Below are positions 1 to 8,339 of a stretch of 41,800 nucleotides of DNA, piece after piece. Numbering within the stretch: the stretch's first letter is position 1; each line of letters begins with the position of its first letter. The position numbers and the translations under genes are program-made. Below the pieces are notes generated by a model. That model saw only the letters and a list, made by a program, of their open reading frames with translations, had not been told where the DNA came from and searched no databases. Source of the stretch: Clostridia bacterium (GTDB lineage: Bacteria; Bacillota; Clostridia; Oscillospirales; QAMX01); assembly GCA_017441705.1 (NCBI GenBank), contig JAFRWU010000040.1:1-41800 (forward strand). Direction: 5' to 3'.

Positions 1-1110
1 CGCGAACGCGCGATGCGCGTCCTGCATTACGAGCCGGTCGACCGGCTTCCCGCCGTCCACTTCGGCTACTGGGCCGAGCTTCTCACCGAATGGGCCGATC
101 TGGGCAAGATCCCCCGGGAGCTTGCCGTCGACAACGGCGACGGCAGCGAAAAGGATCAGGCGCTCGACCGCCTGATCGGGTGGGATTTCAACTGGTCGCA
201 CACCGTCGGGCCTGTTTCCGGGCTGTCGCCGGCCTTTGAAAGCAAAGTGCTGGAGGTCCTGCCGGACGGATCCCGCCGTGTCCTGAGTCCCTCAGGCATC
301 ATCGAGCGCCACAAGCCGGGCGTGACCTCCATCCCCTCGGAGGACGATTATCTTCTGAAGGACCGGAAAGCCTTCGAGGAGCTCTTTCTTCCGAAGATGC
401 GGTTCACCCCAGACCGGGTCGATAAAGAGTATTTCCTGCATTTCAACGAAACCCGTCCGAAGGACGTGCCGGTGGGGCTCTTCCTCGGATCGGTCCTCGG
501 AAGCATCCGCGACATGACGTCGGTCCTCGGCATGAGCCTTCTGCTTTACGACGAGGACGAGACCCTTTTCGCCGACGTCGTGGACGCTTACGCCGAGATG
601 CAGTATCAGTGCGCGGAAGCCGTCCTGGAAACCGGCGCAAAATTCGATTTCGCGCATTTCTGGGAGGATATCTGTTTCAAAAACGGTCCCCTGATCTCGC
701 CGGAGCTCTTTCGGGAGCTCACCGCGAAGCATTATAAGAAGAGATGCGATCTCTGTCACCGGTACGGGATCGACGTGATCTCGCTCGACTGCGACGGAGT
801 GACCGAAAAGCTGCTCCCCATCTGGTTCGAAAACGGCGTGAACACCATGTTTCCCATCGAGGTGGGCGTCTGGGGCGATCAGTTCGAGCCTGCCCGGAAG
901 AAATTCGGACCGGGGATGCTCGGCGTCGGCGGGATGGACAAGACCGCGCTTCGCCGGGACAGAGAAGCCGTCGACCGGGAGATCGAGCGGATGAAGCGCC
1001 TCGCCTCGCTCGGCGGATTCATCCCCTGCCCCGATCACCGTCTGATGCCCGGCACGAAATTCGAGCTGGTACAGTATTACGCGGAAGAAATCAAAAAAAT
1101 AAACCTATAA
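1..1110 (+). CDS. URO-D-family corrinoid methyltransferase, 5' end outside window
   Basis: Uroporphyrinogen-decarboxylase-fold protein of the type that moves methyl groups to or from corrinoid proteins. The frame is open from base 1 and reads RERA before the first Met (base 13), as expected inside the usual family N-terminus (RERxxxVLxxExVDRxP), so the true start lies upstream. The opening VLHYEPVDRLP is typical. The C-terminal half has an LDCDG stretch (residues 258-262 counted from the base-13 Met) where zinc-type members carry HxC, followed by a PDHRLMPG loop. This sets it apart from the second URO-D protein at 3973-5031, which keeps HSC. The corrinoid protein gene follows after 34 bases. 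Inference: one of the two methyltransferases of a corrinoid-dependent demethylation system. The methyl donor cannot be read from the sequence. It is not a HemE-type decarboxylase, given its neighbours. Confidence 0.85.
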   Translation, partial: RERAMRVLHYEPVDRLPAVHFGYWAELLTEWADLGKIPRELAVDNGDGSEKDQALDRLIGWDFNWSHTVGPVSGLSPAFESKVLEVLPDGSRRVLSPSGIIERHKPGVTSIPSEDDYLLKDRKAFEELFLPKMRFTPDRVDKEYFLHFNETRPKDVPVGLFLGSVLGSIRDMTSVLGMSLLLYDEDETLFADVVDAYAEMQYQCAEAVLETGAKFDFAHFWEDICFKNGPLISPELFRELTAKHYKKRCDLCHRYGIDVISLDCDGVTEKLLPIWFENGVNTMFPIEVGVWGDQFEPARKKFGPGMLGVGGMDKTALRRDREAVDREIERMKRLASLGGFIPCPDHRLMPGTKFELVQYYAEEIKKINL

Positions 1111-1144
1111 ATGCATTGCGGAAATCCGCAGGGAGGTCGATCTG

Positions 1145-1798
1145 ATGAGTAACGAAACGTTGAACGAAATCTCCGCCCAGCTGCAGCGCGGCAGGGCCAA
1201 GATCGTGAAGGAGCTGGTCACAAACGCTCTGGAAGCCGGTCTTTCCGCCGAGGAGATCCTGAACGACGGCTTGATGGCCGGCATGAACGAGGTCGGCGAG
1301 AAATTCAAGGAGGGCACCGTGTACGTGCCCGAAGTCCTGGTGGCGGCCCGCGCCATGAACGCCGGCGTGGAGATCCTGAAGCCCCATCTGGCCGCGGAAG
1401 GCGTCAAGGCCACCGGCAGGGTCTGCATCGGCACCGTCCAGGGCGACCTTCACGACATCGGCAAGAATCTGGTCAAAATGATGCTGGAGGGCAAGGGGCT
1501 CGAGGTCATCGACCTGGGGACCGACGTGTCTCCCGACACCTTCGTCAACACCGCCGTCGAGCAGGACTGCCAGATCATCTGCTGCTCCGCGCTTCTCACC
1601 ACCACCATGGGCGTCATGGAGGAAGTGGTGAAAAAAGCCGAAGCGGCCGGGATCCGCGACAAGGTCAGGATCATGGTCGGCGGAGCCCCCGTGGACGAAG
1701 CCTTCTGCCGGAAGATCGGCGCGGACAAATACACCCCCGACGCCGCCAGCGCCGCCGACGCAGCCGTCGCCTTCTGCAAAGAGCTGAAAGGCGCGTAA
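1145..1798 (+). CDS. Corrinoid (B12-binding) methyltransferase protein
   Basis: 217-residue member of the MtbC/MtmC/MttC corrinoid-protein family, which carries the methyl group on cobalt between two methyltransferases in the cytoplasm. An N-terminal helical cap (about residues 5-85) contains the family signature DGLMAGMNEVGEKF. The B12-binding Rossmann-like domain has the DxHxxG motif, DLHDIG at 101-106, with His103 as predicted lower cobalt ligand. It is followed by the S-x-L turn (148-150) and a GG pair at 179-180. The length is normal for the family. The start follows an AGGGAGG Shine-Dalgarno. It sits between a URO-D methyltransferase and the activator genes, which is the expected context. 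A stable hairpin lies directly downstream (1814-1837). Confidence 0.95.
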   Translation: MSNETLNEISAQLQRGRAKIVKELVTNALEAGLSAEEILNDGLMAGMNEVGEKFKEGTVYVPEVLVAARAMNAGVEILKPHLAAEGVKATGRVCIGTVQGDLHDIGKNLVKMMLEGKGLEVIDLGTDVSPDTFVNTAVEQDCQIICCSALLTTTMGVMEEVVKKAEAAGIRDKVRIMVGGAPVDEAFCRKIGADKYTPDAASAADAAVAFCKELKGA

Positions 1799-1813
1799 TA
1801 TCGAACCCCTCTG

Positions 1814-1837
1814 CGAGGCGCGTGAAAACGCGCCTCG
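1814..1837 (+). other. Intergenic stem-loop with GAAA tetraloop
   Basis: A perfect 10-bp GC-rich stem closed by GAAA lies between the corrinoid protein gene and the DUF2284 gene. Only a short TCTT follows, so it is at most a weak terminator. It could stabilise the upstream mRNA or cause partial termination, lowering expression of the downstream activator genes relative to the corrinoid protein. The pairing is seen directly; the function is inferred. Confidence 0.6.
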
Positions 1838-1863
1838 TCTTGCACCTTCGGGAAAGGAGCCCC

Positions 1864-2439
1864 ATGTCCGACAACTTTTTTGACGAGCTTTGCCGAAAAG
1901 CCCTTGCCTGCGGCGCCGACCGCGCCGCCGTCGTTCCCGTGGAAAAGGTGGAGACCGACGCCTCCTTCCGGAAGCTTTGCGAATCCAACGTCTGCGGCAA
2001 TTACGGAAAAAACTGGAGATGCCCTCCCTGCGCGGGTGATATCGACGATCTGATCGCGGAGCTGAGATCCTACCGGTACATGCTGGTCTACCAGAGCATC
2101 GGCAGGCTGGAGGACAGCTACGATTTCGAGGGGATGATGGCCGCCGGAGAGCGGCACAGCACCCTTACGAAGGCATTCATTCAAATAACCGAAGGCGACC
2201 GGCGTCTCGGGCGCCATGTGAATCTCGGGGCCGGCGGATGCCGGATCTGCCCGACCTGTGCGAAAAAGGACGATCTTCCCTGCCGCCATCCCGATAAGGC
2301 GATCACTTCGCTGGAGGCATACGGCGTCAACGTGTCCCGCCTCGCTGCGGCTGCCGGCATGAAGTACATCAACGGTCAGAACACCGTGACGTATTTCTCC
2401 GGTCTGCTCTTCGACGGCACGGAGGAATGCCATGCGTGA
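1864..2439 (+). CDS. DUF2284 cysteine-rich metal-binding protein
   Basis: 191-residue protein with two cysteine clusters typical of DUF2284: C39/C44/C53/C56 (CGNYGKNWRCPPC region) and C126/C129/C132/C140 (GGCRICPTC region). These probably bind iron-sulfur clusters. The start at 1864 is chosen because GGAAAGGAG lies just upstream; a longer in-frame start at 1822 would add 14 residues read from the intergenic hairpin region. The gene overlaps the next one by 8 bases, which suggests translational coupling to the RACE activator. DUF2284 proteins are often found beside corrinoid methyltransferase genes. A role in electron supply for cobalt reduction is an inference. Confidence 0.85.
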   Translation: MSDNFFDELCRKALACGADRAAVVPVEKVETDASFRKLCESNVCGNYGKNWRCPPCAGDIDDLIAELRSYRYMLVYQSIGRLEDSYDFEGMMAAGERHSTLTKAFIQITEGDRRLGRHVNLGAGGCRICPTCAKKDDLPCRHPDKAITSLEAYGVNVSRLAAAAGMKYINGQNTVTYFSGLLFDGTEECHA

Positions 2440-3946
2440 AGGAAAGGTCGTCCTCACCGTCAACGGCGTGCCCGGGGAGTATCCCGCGGGAACTCTTCTT
2501 TCGGCCGTCCTGCCCGATTTCGGGCTCTTCTCCCTCCCCTGCGGCGGCCGCGGACGCTGCGGGAAATGCCGCGTCACGGCCTCGGGTGAGCTCTCCCCTC
2601 TCACCGACGCGGAAACAAGGATCCTGACCCCGGACGAGCTTGCCCGGGGCATTCGTCTTGCCTGTCAGACGAAAGCGCTCGGTCCTGCCGATGTGACCTT
2701 CGACGGCGGTCGGGAAGAAAAAGCCCGCATCCTGACCGAGGGGATCCTTCCCTCCTTCGATCTCGATCCGGTTTTCGGGGAAAACGGGATCGGTGCCGCG
2801 GTGGATATCGGGACGACCACCCTCGCGGTCCGGCTTTACGACCGGAAGGGAAAGCTCCTCCGGGAAGGCACCCGCCTGAATCCGCAGGCTTCCTTCGGGG
2901 CCGACGTGGTCTCCCGCATGCAGGCCGCGTTGGCGGGGCACGCCGTCGAGCTGAAACGCGCCGTTCTCGGCGCGGTTGACAGCATGCTCGCTTCCCTGTC
3001 CCCGGTCCCGCCCGCGGCGGCGGTGATCACCGGAAACAGCGCCATGCTCCATCTCCTGACCGGGACCGACGTGACTCCCCTCACCCGCGCTCCCTTCCGC
3101 GCAGCGCGGCTCTTCGGCGAATTCCTTACGGCGGAGGAGCTGGGCCTCTCGGTCCCCGCTCCCGGCGCGCCTGTGCTCCTGCCGCCCGCGATCGCCTCCT
3201 TCGTCGGCGCGGACACGGCGACGGCCATGCTTGCCTGCGGTTTTGCGGACGAAAAGAACGGAGAGACCGCTCTCCTTGCCGATATCGGCACCAACGGCGA
3301 GATCGTTCTCAGACGGAACGGCCGGCTTTACGCCTGCTCCACGGCGGCCGGTCCCGCCTTCGAAGGCGCCGGTATCTCCATGGGCATGGGCGGCGAAGCG
3401 GGGGCGGTGGACCGCGTCTTTCCCGGCCGGGACGGCAAGCTTGCGGCGCACGTGATCGGAGACGCCGCTCCCACCGGCATCTGCGGCAGCGGACTGGTGG
3501 ACGCCGTCGCCTGTCTTCTGGAAAACGGGGATCTGGACGAGACCGGATTCCTGGAGGACGAGCCCGCCGTGATCCTCCCTCCCGTTGAACTGACGCAGAA
3601 CGATATCCGCGCCGTCCAGCTCGCCAAAGGCGCGATCCACGCGGGCATCCGGACCCTTCTCCGGATCTCCGGGACGCCCGTCGGGGAAGTGAAGACCTTT
3701 TACGTGGCCGGCGGTTTCGGAAGCTATCTGGACGTGAAAAGCGCCTGCCGCATCGGCCTGCTTCCCGCCGAGCTCCGCCCGGCGGTCCGCGTCGTGGGCA
3801 ACGCGGCGCTTTCCGGGTGCGCGATGCTGCTTCTCGGCCGCGGGCTTCTCGCGCCATGCCTCGCGATGGCCCGGAGGACCGGGCACGTGGAGCTGGCGTC
3901 AAGTCCGGTCTTTACCGAAGAATACATGGAGCGCATGCTCTTCTGA
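2432..3946 (+). CDS. RACE: ATP-dependent reductive activator of corrinoid protein
   Basis: 504-residue activator of corrinoid methyltransferases. It returns cobalt that has slipped to the inactive Co(II) state back to Co(I), using ATP and a low-potential electron. The N-terminal 2Fe-2S ferredoxin domain has the pattern C37-x5-C43-x2-C46 with C78 further on (CGGRGRCGKC, then LACQT). The rest is the DUF4445/ASKHA ATPase region, with phosphate-loop-like AVDIGTTT and LLADIGTNGE stretches and an ICGSGLVDA segment. Length and domain order match RACE proteins of acetogen O-demethylases; archaeal RamA instead has C-terminal 4Fe-4S clusters, which are absent here. The ATG overlaps the end of the DUF2284 gene. 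Its presence shows that the corrinoid protein in this operon works catalytically as a methyl carrier. Confidence 0.93.
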   Translation: MREGKVVLTVNGVPGEYPAGTLLSAVLPDFGLFSLPCGGRGRCGKCRVTASGELSPLTDAETRILTPDELARGIRLACQTKALGPADVTFDGGREEKARILTEGILPSFDLDPVFGENGIGAAVDIGTTTLAVRLYDRKGKLLREGTRLNPQASFGADVVSRMQAALAGHAVELKRAVLGAVDSMLASLSPVPPAAAVITGNSAMLHLLTGTDVTPLTRAPFRAARLFGEFLTAEELGLSVPAPGAPVLLPPAIASFVGADTATAMLACGFADEKNGETALLADIGTNGEIVLRRNGRLYACSTAAGPAFEGAGISMGMGGEAGAVDRVFPGRDGKLAAHVIGDAAPTGICGSGLVDAVACLLENGDLDETGFLEDEPAVILPPVELTQNDIRAVQLAKGAIHAGIRTLLRISGTPVGEVKTFYVAGGFGSYLDVKSACRIGLLPAELRPAVRVVGNAALSGCAMLLLGRGLLAPCLAMARRTGHVELASSPVFTEEYMERMLF

Positions 3947-3972
3947 CGATCTGAAGCAAGGAGGACGTCTTT

Positions 3973-5031
3973 ATGAACACCTTTGAGCGTTTCACCCGCG
4001 CCTTCCGCCATGAGGAAGGAGACCGCATCCCCATCATCGACGAACCCTGGGCGGGCACTCTGCGCCGCTGGCACGCCGAAGGCATGCCCGAAGGGATCGA
4101 CTGGCGCGATTATTTCGGGATCGACAAGCTGGAGCGGATCAGCGTGGACATCACGCCCCGTTACGAGGTGAAGGTCCTGGAGGACACCGACCGGTATCAG
4201 ATCGTCACGACCCCCTGGGGCGTCACCCTGAAGAATTTCAAGGAACTGGATTCCACGCCGGAATTTCTGGATTACAAGGTCACCACCCCCGAAGCCTGGG
4301 CCGACGCCAAAGCCCGTATGACCCTGGACGACGACCGGATCCCCTGGGATTTTCTGAAAAAGAACTACCCTCTCTGGAGAAAAGAAGGCCGTTTTGTGGA
4401 GGCCGGTTTCTGGTTCGGCTTCGACGTGACCCATTCCTGGATGGCGGGCACCGAAACGGTCCTGATCGCCATGTATGAGGAGCCGGAATGGGTCGTGGAC
4501 ATGTTCAACACCTATCTGGACCGGTGCATCGCGCTTTTCGAGCGGGTCTGGGACGCGGGATATACCTTCGACGCCATCCACTGGTACGACGACATGGGAT
4601 ACAAAGGCGCCACCTTCTTCTCCAACGACATGTACCGCGAGCTTCTGAAGCCGGTGCACCGCCGCGCGGTCGAGTGGGCGCACAACCGCGGGATCTGGGC
4701 CCATCTGCACTCCTGCGGAGACATCATGACCCGGATCGACGATCTGGTGGAGATCGGCGTCGACTGTCTGAATCCGCTGGAGGTCAAGGCGGGGATGGAA
4801 CCCCTGACGCTCAAGAAAAAATACGGCGACAGGCTCACGCTCCACGGCGGGATCAACGCCGTCCTGTGGGACGACCGTGACGCCATCGTGGCGGCGATCG
4901 AAGAAGCCGTTCCGGTCCTGAAGAAAAACGGCGGATACATCTTCTCCTCCGACCACTCGATCCCGAATTCGGTTTCGCTTGCCAACATGCAGGCCATCAT
5001 CGATACCGTCAAAAAGGCCGGCGCCTACTGA
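3973..5031 (+). CDS. URO-D-family methyltransferase with zinc-type HxC motif
   Basis: 352-residue paralogue of the first gene, starting with the characteristic NTFERFTRAFRHEEGDRIP. The predicted metal site is His246 and Cys248 in HLHSCGD, with a late His328 in SSDHSIPN as possible third ligand. MtaA/MtbA-like methyltransferases activate a thiol or other acceptor through such a zinc. A GGAGG Shine-Dalgarno lies before the ATG and the RACE gene ends 26 bases upstream. Inference: this and the 1-1110 product form the substrate-side and acceptor-side pair of a demethylation system. Which protein has which role is not decidable from sequence. The metal motif supports a real methyltransferase rather than porphyrin decarboxylation. 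Confidence 0.88.
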   Translation: MNTFERFTRAFRHEEGDRIPIIDEPWAGTLRRWHAEGMPEGIDWRDYFGIDKLERISVDITPRYEVKVLEDTDRYQIVTTPWGVTLKNFKELDSTPEFLDYKVTTPEAWADAKARMTLDDDRIPWDFLKKNYPLWRKEGRFVEAGFWFGFDVTHSWMAGTETVLIAMYEEPEWVVDMFNTYLDRCIALFERVWDAGYTFDAIHWYDDMGYKGATFFSNDMYRELLKPVHRRAVEWAHNRGIWAHLHSCGDIMTRIDDLVEIGVDCLNPLEVKAGMEPLTLKKKYGDRLTLHGGINAVLWDDRDAIVAAIEEAVPVLKKNGGYIFSSDHSIPNSVSLANMQAIIDTVKKAGAY

Positions 5032-5078
5032 CCGTTCCTTTCCGGCCGGCTTACACAGAATGACAAGGAGTCACGGCG

Positions 5079-6500
5079 ATGAAAGCTTCCTTCGAACCCA
5101 CCTTTGAATCCCTTTACCGGCACGGCACCCCCGACTGGTTCCGCGACAGCAAATTCGGTATCTGGAGCCACTGGGGCCCGCAGTCGGTCCCCATGTACGG
5201 CGACTGGTACGCCAGGAATATGTACATCGAGAATTCCGAGCAGTACCTTTACCATGTCCGCCGGTACGGACATCCTTCGGAATTCGGATACAAGGATATC
5301 TGCGCTCTCTGGAAGGCCGAGAATTTCGATCCGGACGAGCTGATGGCGCTGTATCATCGCGCCGGCGCGCGCTTCTTCGTGGCGCAGGCGACTCATCACG
5401 ACCATTTCTTCAACTACGATTCGGCGGTCAACCGCTTCAATTCGGTGAAGGTCGGTCCCGGCAAGGATATCTGCGCCCTCTGGAAAGCCGCCGCCGGGAA
5501 ATTCGGCATGCCCTTCGGTCTGACCGAGCATCTGGCCGCCAGCTTCTCCTGGTGGTACGTCAACAAGGGCGCGGATAAATCGGGGCCCTACGCCGGCGTT
5601 CCCTACGACGGCAACGATCCTGCATACCGCGATTTCTACCACGCGAATTTCGAGCACAACGAGAAAAACGCCCCCTGGCTGACCTCCAACCGCGCCTTCC
5701 AGGATTACTGGCTCAGGGCGGTCAAGGAAATGATCGACCGCTTCACCCCCGATCTCCTTTATTCCGACAGCGGACTTCCCTTCGGGAACGACGATTATGC
5801 CCACGGACTTGAGGCGGTCGCCTATCTTTACAACCGCTCGATCGAAAAGAACGGCGAAAACCGCGCGGTCTACACCCAGAAGGACCGCAGCGAGAAGATC
5901 TTCCGGGTCGGCACCCTCGACATCGAGAAGAGCCAGCTCCCCGGGATCCAGGAGCAACCGTGGGAAACCGACACCTGCATCGGCAACTGGTTCTACGACG
6001 TGCGGCACGAGTTCAAGAAGCCCGGACACATCATCGAAATGCTGGTGGATATCATCTCCAAGAACGGCACCATGCTTCTCAACATCCTGCAGAAGCCGGA
6101 CGGCACCATCGACCCGTGGGAGCGCTGGACCCTGGAGGAGATCGCCTCCTGGTTTGCCGTCGCCTCCGAGGGCGTTTACGGCACCCGGCCGTGGAGGACC
6201 TTCGGCGAGGGCGATTCCCGCGTCGTGATCAACGGCTTCCAGGAATCCCAGGTGGATTGGACCCCCTCGGATTTCCGCTTTACCGCGAAGGGAAACGACG
6301 TCTACGCCTTTATGATGCGCGCTCCGGAGGACCGGGTCGCCGTGATCCGCTCGATGAAGGACGGCGGGACCGTGAAAGGCGTTTCGCTGCTCGGCGGCGG
6401 GGAGCTTCCCTTCCGTCAGGATTTCGGCGTCCTTTCCGTAAACCTTCCCGATTCCCTCCCCACCCCCTATACCAACTGCCTGAAAATCACACTGGCGTGA
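5079..6500 (+). CDS. Cytoplasmic alpha-L-fucosidase (GH29)
   Basis: 473-residue glycoside hydrolase family 29 protein, removing terminal alpha-linked L-fucose with retention. The N-terminal barrel has the family marker KFGIWSHWGPQSVP (residues 25-38; GIFIHWG-like), the His cluster ATHHDHF (104-110) and the predicted nucleophile Asp230 in LLYSDSGLP. A small C-terminal beta domain follows from about residue 380. There is no signal peptide, so it should act on imported oligosaccharides or glycosides. An AAGGAG site precedes the ATG. It lies in line with the corrinoid methyltransferase genes, which raises the possibility that the substrate is a methylated or methoxy-aromatic fucoside; that link is inference from gene order only. 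Confidence 0.9.
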   Translation: MKASFEPTFESLYRHGTPDWFRDSKFGIWSHWGPQSVPMYGDWYARNMYIENSEQYLYHVRRYGHPSEFGYKDICALWKAENFDPDELMALYHRAGARFFVAQATHHDHFFNYDSAVNRFNSVKVGPGKDICALWKAAAGKFGMPFGLTEHLAASFSWWYVNKGADKSGPYAGVPYDGNDPAYRDFYHANFEHNEKNAPWLTSNRAFQDYWLRAVKEMIDRFTPDLLYSDSGLPFGNDDYAHGLEAVAYLYNRSIEKNGENRAVYTQKDRSEKIFRVGTLDIEKSQLPGIQEQPWETDTCIGNWFYDVRHEFKKPGHIIEMLVDIISKNGTMLLNILQKPDGTIDPWERWTLEEIASWFAVASEGVYGTRPWRTFGEGDSRVVINGFQESQVDWTPSDFRFTAKGNDVYAFMMRAPEDRVAVIRSMKDGGTVKGVSLLGGGELPFRQDFGVLSVNLPDSLPTPYTNCLKITLA

Positions 6501-6531
6501 CCTGCCGGCGGCGTACATGGAGGAAAGACAG

Positions 6532-8256
6532 ATGAAGATCAGCGAAAACGGCCGTTCCGACTATACGATCGTCGTCAGCCGAAACGCCTCTCCCGGCACG
6601 CGCTACGCCGCGGAGGAGCTGGCGAAATATCTGGAGGCCGTCGGCGGCGCCCTCCTTCCCGTCGTGACCGACGACGCTCCCCCGGCGGAACGGGAGATCG
6701 TCCTCGGCAGGACCGATCGCGCGGGCTCCCCTTCCGCGGAAGGCCTGAAGAACGACGGATACGTGCTCCGCACCGCGGGGAAAAAGCTCTTTCTTACGGG
6801 TGAAAACGAACGCGGCGACGTCTACGCCGTGTACGGGCTTCTGGAAAGAAAACTCGGCTGCCGGTTCTATACCGCGTCTGTGGAGAAGATCCCGAAGAAG
6901 GATCCTCTGGAGCTCCCGCCGGTCGACGAGACCGTGATCCCTCCCTTCTCCTACCGCTCCACCAACTGGAACGAGATCGCGGAGAATCCCGCCTTCGCCC
7001 TGAAGCGGGGGATGAGCAACGTCCGGGGCACCCCGGTCACGCCGGTCCTTCCCCACAGCCTCTGTCATACCCTTTTCAGCTTCGTGAGTCCCGAGGAGTA
7101 TTTCGACACGCATCCGGAATACTTCTCCATGGTGGAAGGCAGGCGCATCCGGGAACGGACCCAGCTCTGCCTGACCAATCCCGACGTTCTGAAAATCACC
7201 GTCGGGAAGCTGAAGGACACCATCCGCAAAAATCCGGATTGCCGTTTCTTCTCGGTTTCCCAGATGGACTGGTACAATCCCTGCGAGTGCCCCGCCTGCC
7301 GGAAGATCGACGAAGAGGAAGGAAGCCATATGGGGACCATGCTGCGGTTCGTCAACGCCTGCGCCGACGCCGTGGCCGGAGAATTCCCCGACGTCCTGAT
7401 CGAAACGCTGGCTTATCAGTACACCCGAAAGCCTCCGAAGATCACGCGCCCCGCCAAAAACGTGTGCATCTGCCTCTGCTCCATCGAATGCTGCTTTACC
7501 CATCCGATGCGCTCCTGCCGGATGCCGGCGCGTCCCTTCCGCCATCTGGTGGACTGGGATCATCCCTTCCAGGAGGATCTGGCCGGGTGGGGAAAGATCT
7601 CGGAGAGCCTTCTGGTCTGGGACTACACCACGAACTTCCGGTTCTATCTTGCGCCGAACGTCAATCTGCACGTCCTGCAGGACAACGTCCGGTATTTTCT
7701 GGAAAACGGAGTGACCTGCCTTTTCGAGCAGGGGAATTCCCAGGCGCGGTCCGGCGAGTTCGGGGAGCTGCGCGCCTATCTCCTGACAAAGCTCATGTGG
7801 GAGCCCGAAGGCGACGTCGGGCTTTGGATGAACGATTTTCTGGAGGGCGTTTACGGCGCGGGCTGGAAGGCCGTGCGCCGGTATATCGATCTCCTCGCGG
7901 ACCACGTCACGCGCCACGGCGTGCACGCCGGGATCTACGACAATCCCATGGACGTGATCCCGGACAACATGCTGCCGGAGCTGACCGCCTGCTTCGACGA
8001 GGCGGCGCGTCTGACTGCGGGCAGTCCGGCGGCAGAGCGGGTGGACAGGAGCCGTCTGCAGCTAGAATTCGTAAAGCATCAGAGGCGGCTGCCGTCCTCG
8101 GACGACTTCGCGGAACAGGCCGAAGCCCTGATCGCAAAGATCCAAGAGCATGGGATCGCCTATATCCAGGAAAGCCGTGATCTCGAGACGAGCTTCAGCC
8201 AGATCCGGAAGGGCGATCTTCCGGATTCCTGGGAGGTTTTCTGGAAACCCTTCTGA
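6532..8256 (+). CDS. DUF4838 glycosidase-like protein
   Basis: 574-residue protein. Residues 1-75 resemble the alpha/beta N-terminal domain seen before GH67/GH20-type barrels (YTIVVSRNASPGTRYAAEEL, then VLGRTD). The rest matches DUF4838, with the typical SVSQMDWYNPCECPACRKID cysteine segment and SRLQLEF near the end. DUF4838 proteins are thought to be TIM-barrel carbohydrate-active enzymes related to alpha-glucuronidases; the reaction here is unknown. The start is set at 6532 because GGAGGAAAG lies in front of it; an ATG at 6517 would place that Shine-Dalgarno inside the gene. No signal peptide. It is the last gene of the run and ends 36 bases before a strong terminator. Confidence 0.85.
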   Translation: MKISENGRSDYTIVVSRNASPGTRYAAEELAKYLEAVGGALLPVVTDDAPPAEREIVLGRTDRAGSPSAEGLKNDGYVLRTAGKKLFLTGENERGDVYAVYGLLERKLGCRFYTASVEKIPKKDPLELPPVDETVIPPFSYRSTNWNEIAENPAFALKRGMSNVRGTPVTPVLPHSLCHTLFSFVSPEEYFDTHPEYFSMVEGRRIRERTQLCLTNPDVLKITVGKLKDTIRKNPDCRFFSVSQMDWYNPCECPACRKIDEEEGSHMGTMLRFVNACADAVAGEFPDVLIETLAYQYTRKPPKITRPAKNVCICLCSIECCFTHPMRSCRMPARPFRHLVDWDHPFQEDLAGWGKISESLLVWDYTTNFRFYLAPNVNLHVLQDNVRYFLENGVTCLFEQGNSQARSGEFGELRAYLLTKLMWEPEGDVGLWMNDFLEGVYGAGWKAVRRYIDLLADHVTRHGVHAGIYDNPMDVIPDNMLPELTACFDEAARLTAGSPAAERVDRSRLQLEFVKHQRRLPSSDDFAEQAEALIAKIQEHGIAYIQESRDLETSFSQIRKGDLPDSWEVFWKPF

Positions 8257-8292
8257 GCGTTTATCGCTTTCCGGGATCCCGAAACAGAAAAA

Positions 8293-8333
8293 CGCGGGGA
8301 TCGGACATAAGCTCCGATCCCCGCGCCGTTTTT
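8293..8333. terminator. Bidirectional terminator between DUF4838 gene and aroA
   Basis: A perfect 13-bp stem (CGCGGGGATCGGA paired with its complement, 7-nt loop) has A5 on its left side and T5 on its right side. It can stop transcription of the convergent + strand methyltransferase/glycosidase operon and the - strand shikimate operon. Confidence 0.93.
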
Positions 8334-8339
8334 CCGCCT

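Noticed and set aside
1..5031. Uroporphyrinogen decarboxylase of heme synthesis
   Set aside because: The URO-D fold genes sit with a corrinoid protein and its activator, and the motifs fit methyltransferases, not HemE.
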